Positions 41,661 to 50,273 of a stretch of DNA of 64,000 bases are shown here, piece after piece. The notes beneath the pieces are model-generated. The model was given only the letters and a program-made list of their open reading frames with translations, was not told the origin of the DNA and searched no databases. Positions within the stretch are counted from its first letter, which is position 1. Every line of letters begins with the position of its first letter. The stretch lies in contig DXYV01000010.1 of the NCBI GenBank assembly GCA_019415645.1, positions 17,399 to 81,398 of the forward strand, written 5' to 3'. The position numbers and the translations under genes are program-made. The stretch comes from Clostridiales bacterium. Lineage in GTDB: Bacteria > Bacillota > Clostridia > Oscillospirales > Oscillospiraceae.

Positions 41661-43025
41661 TTACAGGCCGGCTTTGGCCACCTGGATCATAATGGCGCAC
41701 TCCATCCGCTTGCGGAACAGCTCGCAGCCATATTCATAGGTGCCGGTGATGCTGCCGGTGGCGTGGCAGGCGTTGGCCGCGCAGCCGCCGGAGCAGTACA
41801 GCCGGGCCCAGCAGTCCCGGCACTCGGGCCGGGCGTAGACATTGCACTGCTTGAACTCGTCTCGCAGGGCGGTGTTGGTGACGCCCTGCCACACGTCGCC
41901 CATGCGGTAGTGCTCATCCCCCACGAACTGATGGCAGGGGTACAGGTCGCCCCAGGGGGTGACCGCCAGATACTCGGTGCCCGAGCCGCAACCCGTGATG
42001 CGCTTGTAGATGCAGGGGCCGTGGGTCAGGTCGATCATGTAGTGGTAGAAGGTGAAGCCCCGGCCCTCCTTCTCCCGGCGCAGCATCTCGCAGGCCAGCA
42101 GCTCATACTGCCGCTTGAGCTCGGGCAGGTCCTCCTCCGTCAGGGCATAGGGCTCGCCGGGGGCGCAGACCACCGGCTCCATGGACAGCTCCGTAAAGCC
42201 CAGATCGGCCATGTGGAAGATGTCGTTGGTGAAGTCGGTGTTGTTGTGGGTGAAGGTGCCCCGCACATAGTAGTCCTTGTTGCCCCGCCGGCGGACGAAT
42301 TCCTGGAATTTGGGCACGATCACGTCGTAGCTGCCCTGGCCGGCGTAGTTTTTGCGCAGGTGGTCGTGGACCTCCTTCCGGCCGTCCAGGCTGAGGACCA
42401 CATTGTGCATCTCCCGGTTGGCGAAGTCCATGACCTCGTCGTCCAGCAGCACGCCGTTGGTGGTCAGCGTAAAGCGGAAGTGCTTTCCCTTTTCCTCCTC
42501 GATGCTGCGGGCGTAGCGCACCAAGTCCTTGACCACGTCCCAGTTCATCAGCGGCTCGCCGCCGAAGAAGTCCACCTCCAGATTGCGCCGGGTGCCGGAG
42601 TTGGCCACCAGGAAGTCCAGGGCCTGCTTGCCCACCTCGTAGCTCATAAGAGCGCGTTCTCCGTGGTATTTGCCCTGGCTGGCAAAGCAATATTCGCAGT
42701 TGAGGTTGCAGGTGTGGGCCACATGCAGGCACAGGGCCTTGACCACCGTGCTGCGGGCCTTGAAGTCGATGGCCTGGGCGGTGTAATCCTCGGAGGAGAA
42801 CAGCTTGCCCTGGGCCTTCAGCGCCTCCACGTCAGCCAGACATTCTTCCACGTCGGCCCGGGTGACCGCCGGATATTTGGCGGTGACGGCGGCGATGATC
42901 TGTTCGGGGGTGCTGGTCTCGTACTGCGCGATGATGTCGTAGGCCACCTCGTCCACCGCGTGGACCGAGCCCGAGCACACGTCCAGCACAATGTTGTAGC
43001 CGTTGAGCTTGTATTGATGTATCAC
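41661..43025 (-). CDS. scfB: SCIFF peptide thioether maturase (radical SAM, SPASM)
   Basis: 454 aa from GTG 43025 (VIHQYKLNGYNIVLDV; GGAAGG 10-15 bases upstream). Radical SAM cluster motif CNLNCEYC (about residue 101-108), FFGGEPLMNW, and a C-terminal SPASM region rich in Cys (CGSGTEY, CHQF, CNVYARPECRDCWARLYCSGGC). The N-terminal ~80 residues form the peptide-binding winged helix (RRE-like). It installs thioether crosslinks in the SCIFF peptide encoded immediately upstream. Such pairs are near-universal in Clostridia. A hairpin with T-run separates the two genes. Confidence 0.93.
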   Translation of the reverse strand: MIHQYKLNGYNIVLDVCSGSVHAVDEVAYDIIAQYETSTPEQIIAAVTAKYPAVTRADVEECLADVEALKAQGKLFSSEDYTAQAIDFKARSTVVKALCLHVAHTCNLNCEYCFASQGKYHGERALMSYEVGKQALDFLVANSGTRRNLEVDFFGGEPLMNWDVVKDLVRYARSIEEEKGKHFRFTLTTNGVLLDDEVMDFANREMHNVVLSLDGRKEVHDHLRKNYAGQGSYDVIVPKFQEFVRRRGNKDYYVRGTFTHNNTDFTNDIFHMADLGFTELSMEPVVCAPGEPYALTEEDLPELKRQYELLACEMLRREKEGRGFTFYHYMIDLTHGPCIYKRITGCGSGTEYLAVTPWGDLYPCHQFVGDEHYRMGDVWQGVTNTALRDEFKQCNVYARPECRDCWARLYCSGGCAANACHATGSITGTYEYGCELFRKRMECAIMIQVAKAGL

Positions 43026-43050
43026 AGCGTTCGATTTCCTTCCTGATTCC

Positions 43051-43087
43051 AGAAAAATGCCGCTTGTCCCCAAGAGGCCAAGCGGCA
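43051..43087 (-). terminator. Intercistronic terminator/attenuator between scfA and scfB
   Basis: On the minus strand TGCCGCTTG (complement of 43079-43087) pairs with CAAGCGGCA (complement of 43058-43066), followed by TTTTTCTGG. A leaky terminator here would keep the peptide message in excess over the maturase. Confidence 0.65.
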
Positions 43088-43103
43088 GACTGGAACGATC
43101 TGG

Positions 43104-43253
43104 TTACTGGTTGTTCTGGTTCTCGCACACCTGGTTGGCCACGCCGCAAGAGGTCTTGCAGGCGGACTGGCAGGAGGTCTGGCACTCGCCGCAGCCGCCG
43201 TGCTGAGCGCTCTGCGCCAGATCGCGGGTCTCGAGAGTCTGAATACGCTTCAT
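43104..43253 (-). CDS. scfA: SCIFF ribosomal peptide precursor (six cysteines in forty-five)
   Basis: 49 aa, found by reading the minus strand upstream of scfB. It begins MKRIQTLETRDLAQ and has cysteines at 21, 24, 28, 32, 36 and 43 in GGCGECQTSCQSACKTSCG, the SCIFF signature. GGAGGG precedes ATG 43253. The maturase links Cys to Thr residues; the product's role in Clostridia is still unclear. No dedicated exporter or protease is adjacent. Confidence 0.93.
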   Translation of the reverse strand: MKRIQTLETRDLAQSAQHGGCGECQTSCQSACKTSCGVANQVCENQNNQ

Positions 43254-43297
43254 GGAATGATTCCCTCCTTCCCTCTGAGTTCAAACGATACAAATAT

Positions 43298-43327
43298 ACT
43301 ATACACCATAGAACGGACTATCGTCAA
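43298..43327 (-). promoter_or_regulatory. scfA promoter
   Basis: On the minus strand TTGACG (complement of 43322-43327), 18-base spacer, TATAGT (complement of 43298-43303). It lies in the last codons of the upstream decarboxylase gene. Confidence 0.6.
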
Positions 43328-44762
43328 GAGGGGCGTGGTCCGGCAGAACCAAAATCTTCCCCTCCGGCACCTCCTGAGGGGAGCGCAGCGCCACACCCCC
43401 CCGGACCAGGGCGCGGGCCTGCTCCAGAAAGGCGGCGGTGATCTCCTCGCCGGGGACCAGCAGCGGCACGCCGGGGGGATAGGCCCACAGGTACTGGGCG
43501 CACACCCGGCCCGTTGCCTCCTCCAGCGGGAGCAGCTGAGGCGTCCGGGCCAGCGCCGACTGGACGCTCTGGCGCACCGGGGGCAGCGGAGGCGGCTGGA
43601 GGGGGACGGACACCGGAGCGCCGCCGGCCTCCCGGTCCAGCTCGGTCAGCGCGCGGGCCAGCCGCAGCAGGGAGTCCGGCGTATCCCCCGCGCCGGTCAT
43701 GGCCAGGGCATAGTGGGGCATGGACATCTCCAGTTCAATGGCGTACCGGCGGCGCAGCGCGTCCATAAGCGCCGGTCCGGTCCGGCCGGCGGGCCCGGAG
43801 AGGATCAGCCGCTTGCTTCCGTCCCAGCCGAACACGCCGGACGGCGGGCTTCCGGCCCCGCCGGTGACCCGCAGCCGGGTCAGGCCGGAGACGGCCTCGT
43901 CAAAGGCGGCCAGACCCGCCCGCCAGGCGGAAAAGCAGTCCGGCCCGCCTTCCTCCAGCCAGCGCACGCAGCCGGACAGCGAGGCCATCAGCAGATAGGA
44001 GGGGCTGCTGGTCTCAAAGATGTTCAGGGCCCGGGCCACCGCCCGGTCGTCCACCAGCGTTCCGCCCACATGGAGCAGGGCGGTCTGAGTCAGGGAGGGC
44101 AGGGTCTTGTGGGCGCTTTGAATGACTACGTCGGCCCCGCAGGCCAGGGCCTCTGCCGGGAAGCCCCCCAGCCCCAGATGGGCCCCGTGGGCCTCGTCCA
44201 CCAGCAGGGGGACGCCGGCCTGGTGGCACAGTTTGGCGATGGCCGAAATATCGCTGAGAGCTCCCTCAAAGGTGGGGCTGGTCAGCAGGACGAACCTGGC
44301 GTTGGGCGTGTCCGCCAGGGCCGCGGCCACGGATTCGGGAGACACGGAGCCGTAAATGCCCCATTCGGCGCACCAGTCGGGCAGCAGATAGCGGGGGGTG
44401 AGTCCGCACAGCTCCAGCGCGTGGTACACTGCCTTGTGGCAGTTACGGGCCACGATGGCGGAGCCGCCGCCCGCAGCCACGGCGTAGACGGCGGCCAGCA
44501 GGCCGCAGGTGCTGCCATTGACCAGGAAGAAGGAGCGGCGGGCGCCCCAGAGGGCCGCCGCCCGCTCCATCTCCCGGCGCAGCACGTCCTGGGCGTCGTG
44601 GAGGTTGTCAAAGCCGTCGATCTCGGTGATGTCCAGCCCGCCGCCCAGGGGAGCCAAAAAGGGGGCGGCCGTCAGGTTGCGCTTGTGGCCGGGCATGTGC
44701 ATGGGCAGGGCGCCGGAGGAGGCGTAGGCCTCCAGCCGCGCCAGCAGAGAGGGGTCGCGCAT
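43299..44762 (-). CDS. Orn/Lys/Arg decarboxylase-family PLP enzyme
   Basis: 487 aa from ATG 44762 (AAAGGAG 8 bases upstream). Fold-type I PLP enzyme: LPMHMPGHKRN (18-28), VNGSTCGLLAA, the Asp of LLVDEAHGAHLG and the PLP lysine in SAHKTLPSLTQTALLHV (about 227). It matches the short Gram-positive family that includes YaaO and arginine decarboxylase SpeA, without the N-terminal wing domain of enterobacterial enzymes. Reaction: decarboxylation of lysine, ornithine or arginine; which one cannot be told. Confidence 0.85.
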   Translation of the reverse strand: MRDPSLLARLEAYASSGALPMHMPGHKRNLTAAPFLAPLGGGLDITEIDGFDNLHDAQDVLRREMERAAALWGARRSFFLVNGSTCGLLAAVYAVAAGGGSAIVARNCHKAVYHALELCGLTPRYLLPDWCAEWGIYGSVSPESVAAALADTPNARFVLLTSPTFEGALSDISAIAKLCHQAGVPLLVDEAHGAHLGLGGFPAEALACGADVVIQSAHKTLPSLTQTALLHVGGTLVDDRAVARALNIFETSSPSYLLMASLSGCVRWLEEGGPDCFSAWRAGLAAFDEAVSGLTRLRVTGGAGSPPSGVFGWDGSKRLILSGPAGRTGPALMDALRRRYAIELEMSMPHYALAMTGAGDTPDSLLRLARALTELDREAGGAPVSVPLQPPPLPPVRQSVQSALARTPQLLPLEEATGRVCAQYLWAYPPGVPLLVPGEEITAAFLEQARALVRGGVALRSPQEVPEGKILVLPDHAPLDDSPFYGV

Positions 44763-44832
44763 CGCGAATGCTCCTTTCGGGAAACCGGGCCCGTCGGAAC
44801 TGGGGCGCTGCGGGTCGGTCAATGGTCTTACC

Positions 44833-44861
44833 ACTGTACCAGAAATCCCGGCTTTTTGCAA
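44833..44861 (-). promoter_or_regulatory. Promoter of the decarboxylase-family gene
   Basis: On the minus strand TTGCAA (complement of 44856-44861), 17-base spacer, TACAGT (complement of 44833-44838), 71 bases upstream of ATG 44762. Confidence 0.6.
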
Positions 44862-44969
44862 GAAAGAGGCGCGTCACGGCGGAATCGAAAAAAATTCTAC
44901 GATTTGCGCACCGTTTTGGCCCGCCGCGTCGTATGATAAGTGAAAGGGAATGAAAGGAGGCGACGGACG

Positions 44970-45482
44970 ATGGATGACCGGGCCCTGCTGAAGCTGTTCC
45001 GGACCGAGCCGGACCGGGCCATGGAGCTGCTGTGCGACCGCTATGCGGCCCTGGCCGCCGCCGTGGCGCGCCGAATCCTGCCCGACCGGCCCCAGGAGGT
45101 GGAGGAGATCACCGCCGACGTGATGGTGAAGGTGTGGCAGGACGCGCGGAAGCTCCGGCCGGAGACGCTGCGGGGTTTTATCCTGACGGCTGCCCGCAAC
45201 CTGGCGGTGGACCGCTGGCGGGCGCTGCGCCGGCGGGGCGAGGTGCCGCTGTTTGACCAGGAGGCGGAGGAAGAGATGCCGCCGGACCGCCAGCTGATGG
45301 ACCGGGAGCTGGTGGAACAGGTACTGGCCTGTTCGCCGCCGGACGGGGAGCTGTTCGTGCGCCACTATGTGCTGCTGGAGACCGCGCAGGAGCTGGCCCA
45401 GCGGTTCCAAATGACCGAATCCGCCGTCCGCTCCCGGCTGCACCGGGTGCGGCAGAAGCTGAAACAGGAGGTGTCGCCATGA
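44970..45482 (+). CDS. ECF-type RNA polymerase sigma factor
   Basis: 170 aa from ATG 44970 (GGAGG 9 bases upstream). Sigma region 2 (LLCDRYAALAAAVARRILPD, EEITADVMVKVWQDARKL, FILTAARNLAVDRWRA) and region 4 (LETAQELAQRFQMTESAVRS, LHRVRQKLK) are complete; the regions are joined by an acidic linker. It overlaps the next gene by four bases (ATGA). The partner carries a DUF4179-type domain and one membrane helix, as expected for an anti-sigma/stress sensor. Confidence 0.88.
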   Translation: MDDRALLKLFRTEPDRAMELLCDRYAALAAAVARRILPDRPQEVEEITADVMVKVWQDARKLRPETLRGFILTAARNLAVDRWRALRRRGEVPLFDQEAEEEMPPDRQLMDRELVEQVLACSPPDGELFVRHYVLLETAQELAQRFQMTESAVRSRLHRVRQKLKQEVSP

Positions 45483-46522
45483 AGACGCAGTATGAATATC
45501 TCTCCGGACTGGAGACCGATGGGCCGGCCCTGTCCCCGGACGCGCTGGCACGGATCAAGACCAGGGCCCGCGCCGGAATCCGGCGGCGCAGACGGAGGCT
45601 GGTGTGGGTGGCGGCGGTGCTGGCCGCCCTGCTGACAGCCTGCACGGCGGCGGTGGCCACGGGGGCGTTCCACCAGTGGTTCGCACCGCTCATCCCCCGC
45701 AGCGCCGATGAGGAGGCCATGCAGGAACTCTTCGCGGGCATGGGGACCGTGGTGGGGCAGAGCGTGACCGATCAGGGGACTACCCTGACCCTGGAGGGCC
45801 TGCTGTACGACGGACGTACGCTGATCATGGCCTTTACCCTGGAGGGGGAGGACCTGCCCTTCAACACCTTTAATGCGGTGCAGAGCGGACAGAGCTGGCT
45901 GGAGCCGGAGGACTACCTCCAGCGGCTGGAGGCGGCCTATCCGGAACTCAGTCGGGCCGAGCTGGAGGCCTGGATGGATCAGCTGCGTGAATACAGCCGC
46001 AGGCCGGACCAGATCTGGGTCTACCGCCAGGGGGACGGGACGGACCGTATGCTGGTCACCTACGAGCGGAGCGATCTGGAGGACGGCGCCTATACCATCC
46101 ATTTGGAGGACCTGGAAGAGGGCGGAACCACCATCGCGGGCAGCTGGGAGTTCACCTTCGAGCTCACGGCGCGGGAGGTGTCCGTCTGTTACGAGGGTGC
46201 GGTGCCCCTGACTCTGGACAGCGGTGAGACGGTGACCATCACCGGTATGGAGATCTACCCCTTCAGCGTCCGAGCGTCGTTTATCTGGTCCGGCGGCGGC
46301 CTTGAGGACGGACGGCTGGATGGACTGAGCATCGACCGCGTGAGGCTGGCCGATGGGACGGATTATTCCGGCAGCCGCAGCGGCAGAGACGTCAGCAGCG
46401 AGGGCGTCGGTCAGATGGATCGGCTGGGCTACTGGCAGGCCGTGGACCCGTCGCAGGTCACCGCCGTCCAAATCGCCGGGACCTGGGTGGAGCTGAGCCG
46501 GATGACCCGCCTGGAGGAATGA
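45479..46522 (+). CDS. DUF4179-type membrane protein, probable anti-sigma factor
   Basis: 347 aa. A short cytosolic N terminus (about 1-40, ending RRRRRRL), one membrane helix (VWVAAVLAALLTACTAAVAT, about 42-61) and a beta-rich extracytoplasmic domain (about 70-347) with GTTLTLEGLLYDGRTLIMAF, typical of DUF4179/DUF5643 proteins. Coupled by ATGA to the ECF sigma gene. It probably holds the sigma factor at the membrane until an envelope signal is sensed (inference from gene pairing). Confidence 0.78.
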   Translation: MKTQYEYLSGLETDGPALSPDALARIKTRARAGIRRRRRRLVWVAAVLAALLTACTAAVATGAFHQWFAPLIPRSADEEAMQELFAGMGTVVGQSVTDQGTTLTLEGLLYDGRTLIMAFTLEGEDLPFNTFNAVQSGQSWLEPEDYLQRLEAAYPELSRAELEAWMDQLREYSRRPDQIWVYRQGDGTDRMLVTYERSDLEDGAYTIHLEDLEEGGTTIAGSWEFTFELTAREVSVCYEGAVPLTLDSGETVTITGMEIYPFSVRASFIWSGGGLEDGRLDGLSIDRVRLADGTDYSGSRSGRDVSSEGVGQMDRLGYWQAVDPSQVTAVQIAGTWVELSRMTRLEE

Positions 46523-46621
46523 CAGGACCTTGGACGCGGGGCCGGTTTTCCGGCCTCGCGCCGGATTCCCGGGGGAAAACCTCCGGTTAAAAAATGGGAC
46601 AAAAGGTTAACCAAATCTCCG

Positions 46622-46651
46622 TTGCGGAGCTCCGGGCACGGCTGGTACAAT
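46622..46651 (+). promoter_or_regulatory. Promoter of the XRE-family gene
   Basis: TTGCGG (46622-46627), 18-base spacer, TACAAT (46646-46651), 51 bases before ATG 46703. Confidence 0.6.
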
Positions 46652-46702
46652 AAAGGCAGAAAACGCGTTTTCCAACCCAAATCAAAGGAGCGTGAAACGC
46701 TG

Positions 46703-47752
46703 ATGAAGCTCAATGAGACCATCCGTGCCCGCCGCAGGGAGCGGGGGCTGACGCAGGAGCAGGTCGCCCAGGCCCTGGGGGTCTCCACGCCGGCGGTCAA
46801 CAAATGGGAGCGGGGAATCTGCTGCCCGGACATCACCCTGCTGCCCCCGCTGGCCCGGCTGCTGGGGGTGGACCTGAATACGCTGCTGTCCTTTCAGGAG
46901 GACCTGACCCCCCAGGAGATCGGGGCGATCTCCAATCAGATCTGCGAGCAGATCCAGGCCCAGGGATTCGCGGCGGGCTACGAGACCGCCATGGAGAAGC
47001 TGCGGGAATTCCCCTCCTGCGGACTGCTGTGTTACCAGCTGGCGGCGGTGCTCCGGGGGGCGCTGTTCCTCTACGCCCCGGAGCAGACGGAAGCATTTCA
47101 GCCCAAGCTGGACGCCCTCTTCGAACGGGCCGCGCAGAGCGAGGAGCGGGAGGTGCGGGAGGCCGCCCTGGGAATGCTGGTGGCCCGGGCGGCAGAGCAG
47201 GAGGACTATGAACGGGCGGAGGAGCTGCTGGACCAGCTGCCCGACCCGCCGGGCCAGGACAAGGAGCTGATGCGGGCCAAGCTGTATCGGAAGGAGAAAA
47301 AGTATGACGAGGCGCTGGTGCTGTTGGAGCGTAAGCTGCTCCAGACTGTAACCAGGCTCTCCGACCTGCTGGGCAGCCTGATGGAGATCGCGCTGGCCCA
47401 GGGCCGCGCAGCGGACGCCGAGACCTATGCGGCTCTGGAGCGGGAGACCGCCCTGCGCTACGACCTGATGCCCGTGTGCGCGGAGCTGCCGGCCTTCCAG
47501 ATGGCTGTGGGCCGGCAGGATGCGGCGGCCTGCGTGCAGGCCCTGGAGGGGGTGCTGGCCGCCCTGGAACGGCGATGGGATCTGAATGCCTCGCCCCTCT
47601 ACCGGCACATCCCCGGCAAAAACGGGGAGGAGACCTTCTCCGCCGCCCTGGTGGAGACGATGGTGAAGCAGCTGGAGACCGATGAGGAGCTGGCCTTCGC
47701 CCGCAGTGACCCGGACTTTGCGCGGGTCCTGGCGCGCTTCGCCAAACGCTAG
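46703..47752 (+). CDS. XRE-family HTH regulator with helical-repeat C terminus
   Basis: 349 aa from ATG 46703. Residues 1-60 are an XRE helix-turn-helix (LNETIRARRRERGLTQEQVA, LGVSTPAVNKWERGICCPD). The remaining 290 residues are helical repeats (TPR-like: YERAEELLDQL, KKYDEALVLLERKLL, RAADAETYAALER), as in peptide- or protein-sensing XRE regulators. It stands alone between the sigma operon and a terminator. Ligand and targets are unknown. Confidence 0.85.
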   Translation: MKLNETIRARRRERGLTQEQVAQALGVSTPAVNKWERGICCPDITLLPPLARLLGVDLNTLLSFQEDLTPQEIGAISNQICEQIQAQGFAAGYETAMEKLREFPSCGLLCYQLAAVLRGALFLYAPEQTEAFQPKLDALFERAAQSEEREVREAALGMLVARAAEQEDYERAEELLDQLPDPPGQDKELMRAKLYRKEKKYDEALVLLERKLLQTVTRLSDLLGSLMEIALAQGRAADAETYAALERETALRYDLMPVCAELPAFQMAVGRQDAAACVQALEGVLAALERRWDLNASPLYRHIPGKNGEETFSAALVETMVKQLETDEELAFARSDPDFARVLARFAKR

Positions 47753-47770
47753 GCCCATAGAAAACGCGAC

Positions 47771-47810
47771 CGCCCCCTCCGGCTCAGCCGGAGGGGGCGC
47801 GTTTGTTTTG
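47771..47810 (+). terminator. Terminator of the XRE-family gene
   Basis: CGCCCCCTCCGGC (47771-47783) pairs with 47787-47799 (13 bp), loop TCA, followed by CGTTTGTTTT. Confidence 0.85.
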
Positions 47811-47906
47811 ACGAGCTATGTTATAATTAAAATATACTGGATAGCGCTTACGTATATCCGGAAGAGTAAGGTTTGAATAGCCTACTTCAGAGAGGATGGC
47901 GGACTT

Positions 47907-48791
47907 ATGATTACCGATTCGAAAATCAAAAGCTTTCTGTTGCTGGCTGAGGAGCTGAATTTCAGCCGGGCAGCCCAACGGCTGTATGTCTCTCAGCAGG
48001 CACTTAGCGCACAGATAGCTTCCCTGGAACTGGACTTAGGGTTTCCTCTGTTTATCCGTACTACCAAAAGCGTTCAGCTGACGGAAGGCGGCCGGGTCAT
48101 GGCAGAATTTTTGCGCCGGACGATGAAAGAATTCCAGTGCGTGACGGCGCCTTTTCGCCAGAATACCAGACGGCACCTTAAAGTAGGCTGCTTCGAAAAT
48201 CTGGATTTTGGATCGTTACTGTTTCGTGCTAGGGATTCTCTATTCGATCTCTATCCAGAAATAAGCCTTCAGCTACATGCGTACCCCAACTACTCCGATC
48301 TGTTCCGCCGTCTGGAAGAGCGCGTAATCGACTTGGCGATTATGCCACTGGGAATGAAAATCCCGGCTCATTTTGCCTCCAAAACAGTGACGCACGACGA
48401 GACCTTCGCGTTTATCTCACGAAAATTCCCGAACTGGAATCAGGTCCATACGCTAATGGACCTGAAAGACAGCGTAATTTTCGCGGGACCGGAAAACAAT
48501 GTAATTTGGAAATATTTACAGGACTATTTTACCGAATGGGGAAGCAGGCCGAAACTGCAGCATGAGCCGGAGATGTCAGTCAATCTGGAGCGCATGATTG
48601 TGGAAGCTGGAGAAGCGGTGGGAATCGGCGGGCGGTATTCTCTGCTCTTCCGTGCCCCCGGCCTGCGTCGAATCCCGATTGCAGTAGAAGGCATAATTGG
48701 TGCGGTTTGGCGTAGAGAAGATTCCGCGCCGGAGTTGCGCTCCTTTCTTCAAGCACTTTCCAATTTGGCTGACCAACTCCAAATCATTTGA
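47907..48791 (+). CDS. LysR-family transcriptional regulator 3
   Basis: 294 aa. HTH at 1-60 (KIKSFLLLAEELNFSRAAQR, LYVSQQALSAQIASLELDLG) and effector domain thereafter. Base composition is clearly less GC-rich than the flanking genes, as for the next two genes, pointing to joint acquisition. It probably regulates the MFS transporter/esterase pair just downstream; the 17-bp-arm inverted repeat between them is its terminator or its operator. Confidence 0.87.
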   Translation: MITDSKIKSFLLLAEELNFSRAAQRLYVSQQALSAQIASLELDLGFPLFIRTTKSVQLTEGGRVMAEFLRRTMKEFQCVTAPFRQNTRRHLKVGCFENLDFGSLLFRARDSLFDLYPEISLQLHAYPNYSDLFRRLEERVIDLAIMPLGMKIPAHFASKTVTHDETFAFISRKFPNWNQVHTLMDLKDSVIFAGPENNVIWKYLQDYFTEWGSRPKLQHEPEMSVNLERMIVEAGEAVGIGGRYSLLFRAPGLRRIPIAVEGIIGAVWRREDSAPELRSFLQALSNLADQLQII

Positions 48792-48805
48792 AATAATCTA
48801 AACGA

Positions 48806-48845
48806 ATCCCCTTATTTACAAGAAAACGCTTGTAAATAAGGGGAT
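48806..48845. promoter_or_regulatory. 17-bp-arm perfect inverted repeat between lysR 3 and the MFS gene
   Basis: ATCCCCTTATTTACAAG (48806-48822), loop AAAACG, CTTGTAAATAAGGGGAT (48829-48845). It is followed by AATATTTGTTT, so it can terminate lysR; its dyad form and position also suit an operator. Confidence 0.7.
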
Positions 48846-48934
48846 AATATTTGTTTCCGTCCTGGAACCTTGTGTGATATAACAAATTCAGTAAAGAGAG
48901 ACAAGAAAAAATAGTTTGATTTGGAGGGATTTGG

Positions 48935-50221
48935 ATGAGCAAAAAGCAAAATTTAGTGGGCAGAGATGCCAGCAGCAGATTCAGTCTGCGGGGATGGCTG
49001 ATTATCCTGTTAGGCATGGCGATGTGGTTTTTCTCTGCGGCGATGACGGTGGAAGGAGCGAACGTGATCATTCCGGCCTTCTCCAGTGCTTATTCGGTGA
49101 ATGCGGCAGCCTTGTACGGCGCGGCCACGGCGGCTAGTCTGATTAGTATTCCGGGCGTGGCGCTGTGCGGAGCGCTCCAGACCCGAATCGGTCCCAGAAA
49201 AATCGTGCTGTTGTGTTGGGTCGTAGCAGCGGCCGGCATGGGTGTGCTGGGAATGGCAGAAGGACTGGTTAGCTATTGTGCCGGCCGTGTTTTAATAGGT
49301 GTAGGCAACAGTTGCGCGACCTACATCGGACTTAACGGAATTATCACGAACTGGTTCCCACACAAGAAAGATCTTGTACAGGGATATGTAACCATGGGTT
49401 CCAACCTGTCTACTGCAGTTAGTCTGTATTTGCTTAATTTCCTGATGGCGCAGGTCGATTTGCGCGGGACATTTCTGGTCTGGGGCGCAATCTATTTAGC
49501 ATTGGGGATTTTGTCTTATATATGCTTCCGGGACAATCCAGAGGAGGTAGGGGAGTACCCCGATAACGACAGAAGCATGACACAGGAACAGGTCCAGGCG
49601 GCGTTCCAGCAGGGAGAGGAGTACCGGAAGAAAAGTGCCCTGACCACCCGGGAGATTTTGAAAAAGCGACAGACTTGGCAGATTTCCTTTGGTTACGGAA
49701 TTATTCTGATGATTACGGTAGGGATACTGTCCACGCTGGTCAGAACGCTGATCATCAAGGGACTGAACGAGAACATTGCGGTAAGCATGATGACTGTGGC
49801 TGCGGTTCTGGGCATCCCGTTCAGCTACTTGTGGGGGTGGCTGGGTGTCAAATTCAGTACAAAACGGGCGACCATTTTGCTCTATATCGTCATTTTTGCC
49901 ATGATTCTCTGTATGCTGCTCCCAGGGGCGTGGACTGCCTATGTCACCGCGGTACTGCTGGGATGCTTTATCGGTGCGGGCAACAATCTTACCCCAGCCA
50001 TTATCGCTACCGTGTTTGGCCGCTATGATTTTTCGAAAGCATTATCCGTAATCATGCCCATTTGGAATATTGTTGTGGCCTTTGCCACTACGGTGGTAGG
50101 GGTACCGCAGTCGTTGACAAACAGCTATGTGGCCGCCTATCTCGTCTTGGGCGTATTTGCGGTGATTGGCTTTATTTTGGTCCTGACGCTGGATGACCGC
50201 TGCATTGGAAAGAGTGAATAA
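48935..50221 (+). CDS. MFS transporter
   Basis: 428 aa with 12 predicted membrane helices and a central cytosolic loop (EEVGEYPDNDRSMTQEQVQA). The loop 2-3 region TRIGPRKIVLL and the later LGVKFSTKRATILL are major-facilitator signature A-type motifs. The overall pattern resembles oxalate/formate-antiporter-like MFS proteins (OFA-type), which move small organic acids; this assignment is tentative. GGAGG precedes ATG 48935. It is followed at 52 bp by an esterase gene. Confidence 0.82.
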   Translation: MSKKQNLVGRDASSRFSLRGWLIILLGMAMWFFSAAMTVEGANVIIPAFSSAYSVNAAALYGAATAASLISIPGVALCGALQTRIGPRKIVLLCWVVAAAGMGVLGMAEGLVSYCAGRVLIGVGNSCATYIGLNGIITNWFPHKKDLVQGYVTMGSNLSTAVSLYLLNFLMAQVDLRGTFLVWGAIYLALGILSYICFRDNPEEVGEYPDNDRSMTQEQVQAAFQQGEEYRKKSALTTREILKKRQTWQISFGYGIILMITVGILSTLVRTLIIKGLNENIAVSMMTVAAVLGIPFSYLWGWLGVKFSTKRATILLYIVIFAMILCMLLPGAWTAYVTAVLLGCFIGAGNNLTPAIIATVFGRYDFSKALSVIMPIWNIVVAFATTVVGVPQSLTNSYVAAYLVLGVFAVIGFILVLTLDDRCIGKSE

Positions 50222-50273
50222 GAAAAGAAAATATGCGTCTTGTGGCATAGAACCCTAAAGGAGGAATATATAA

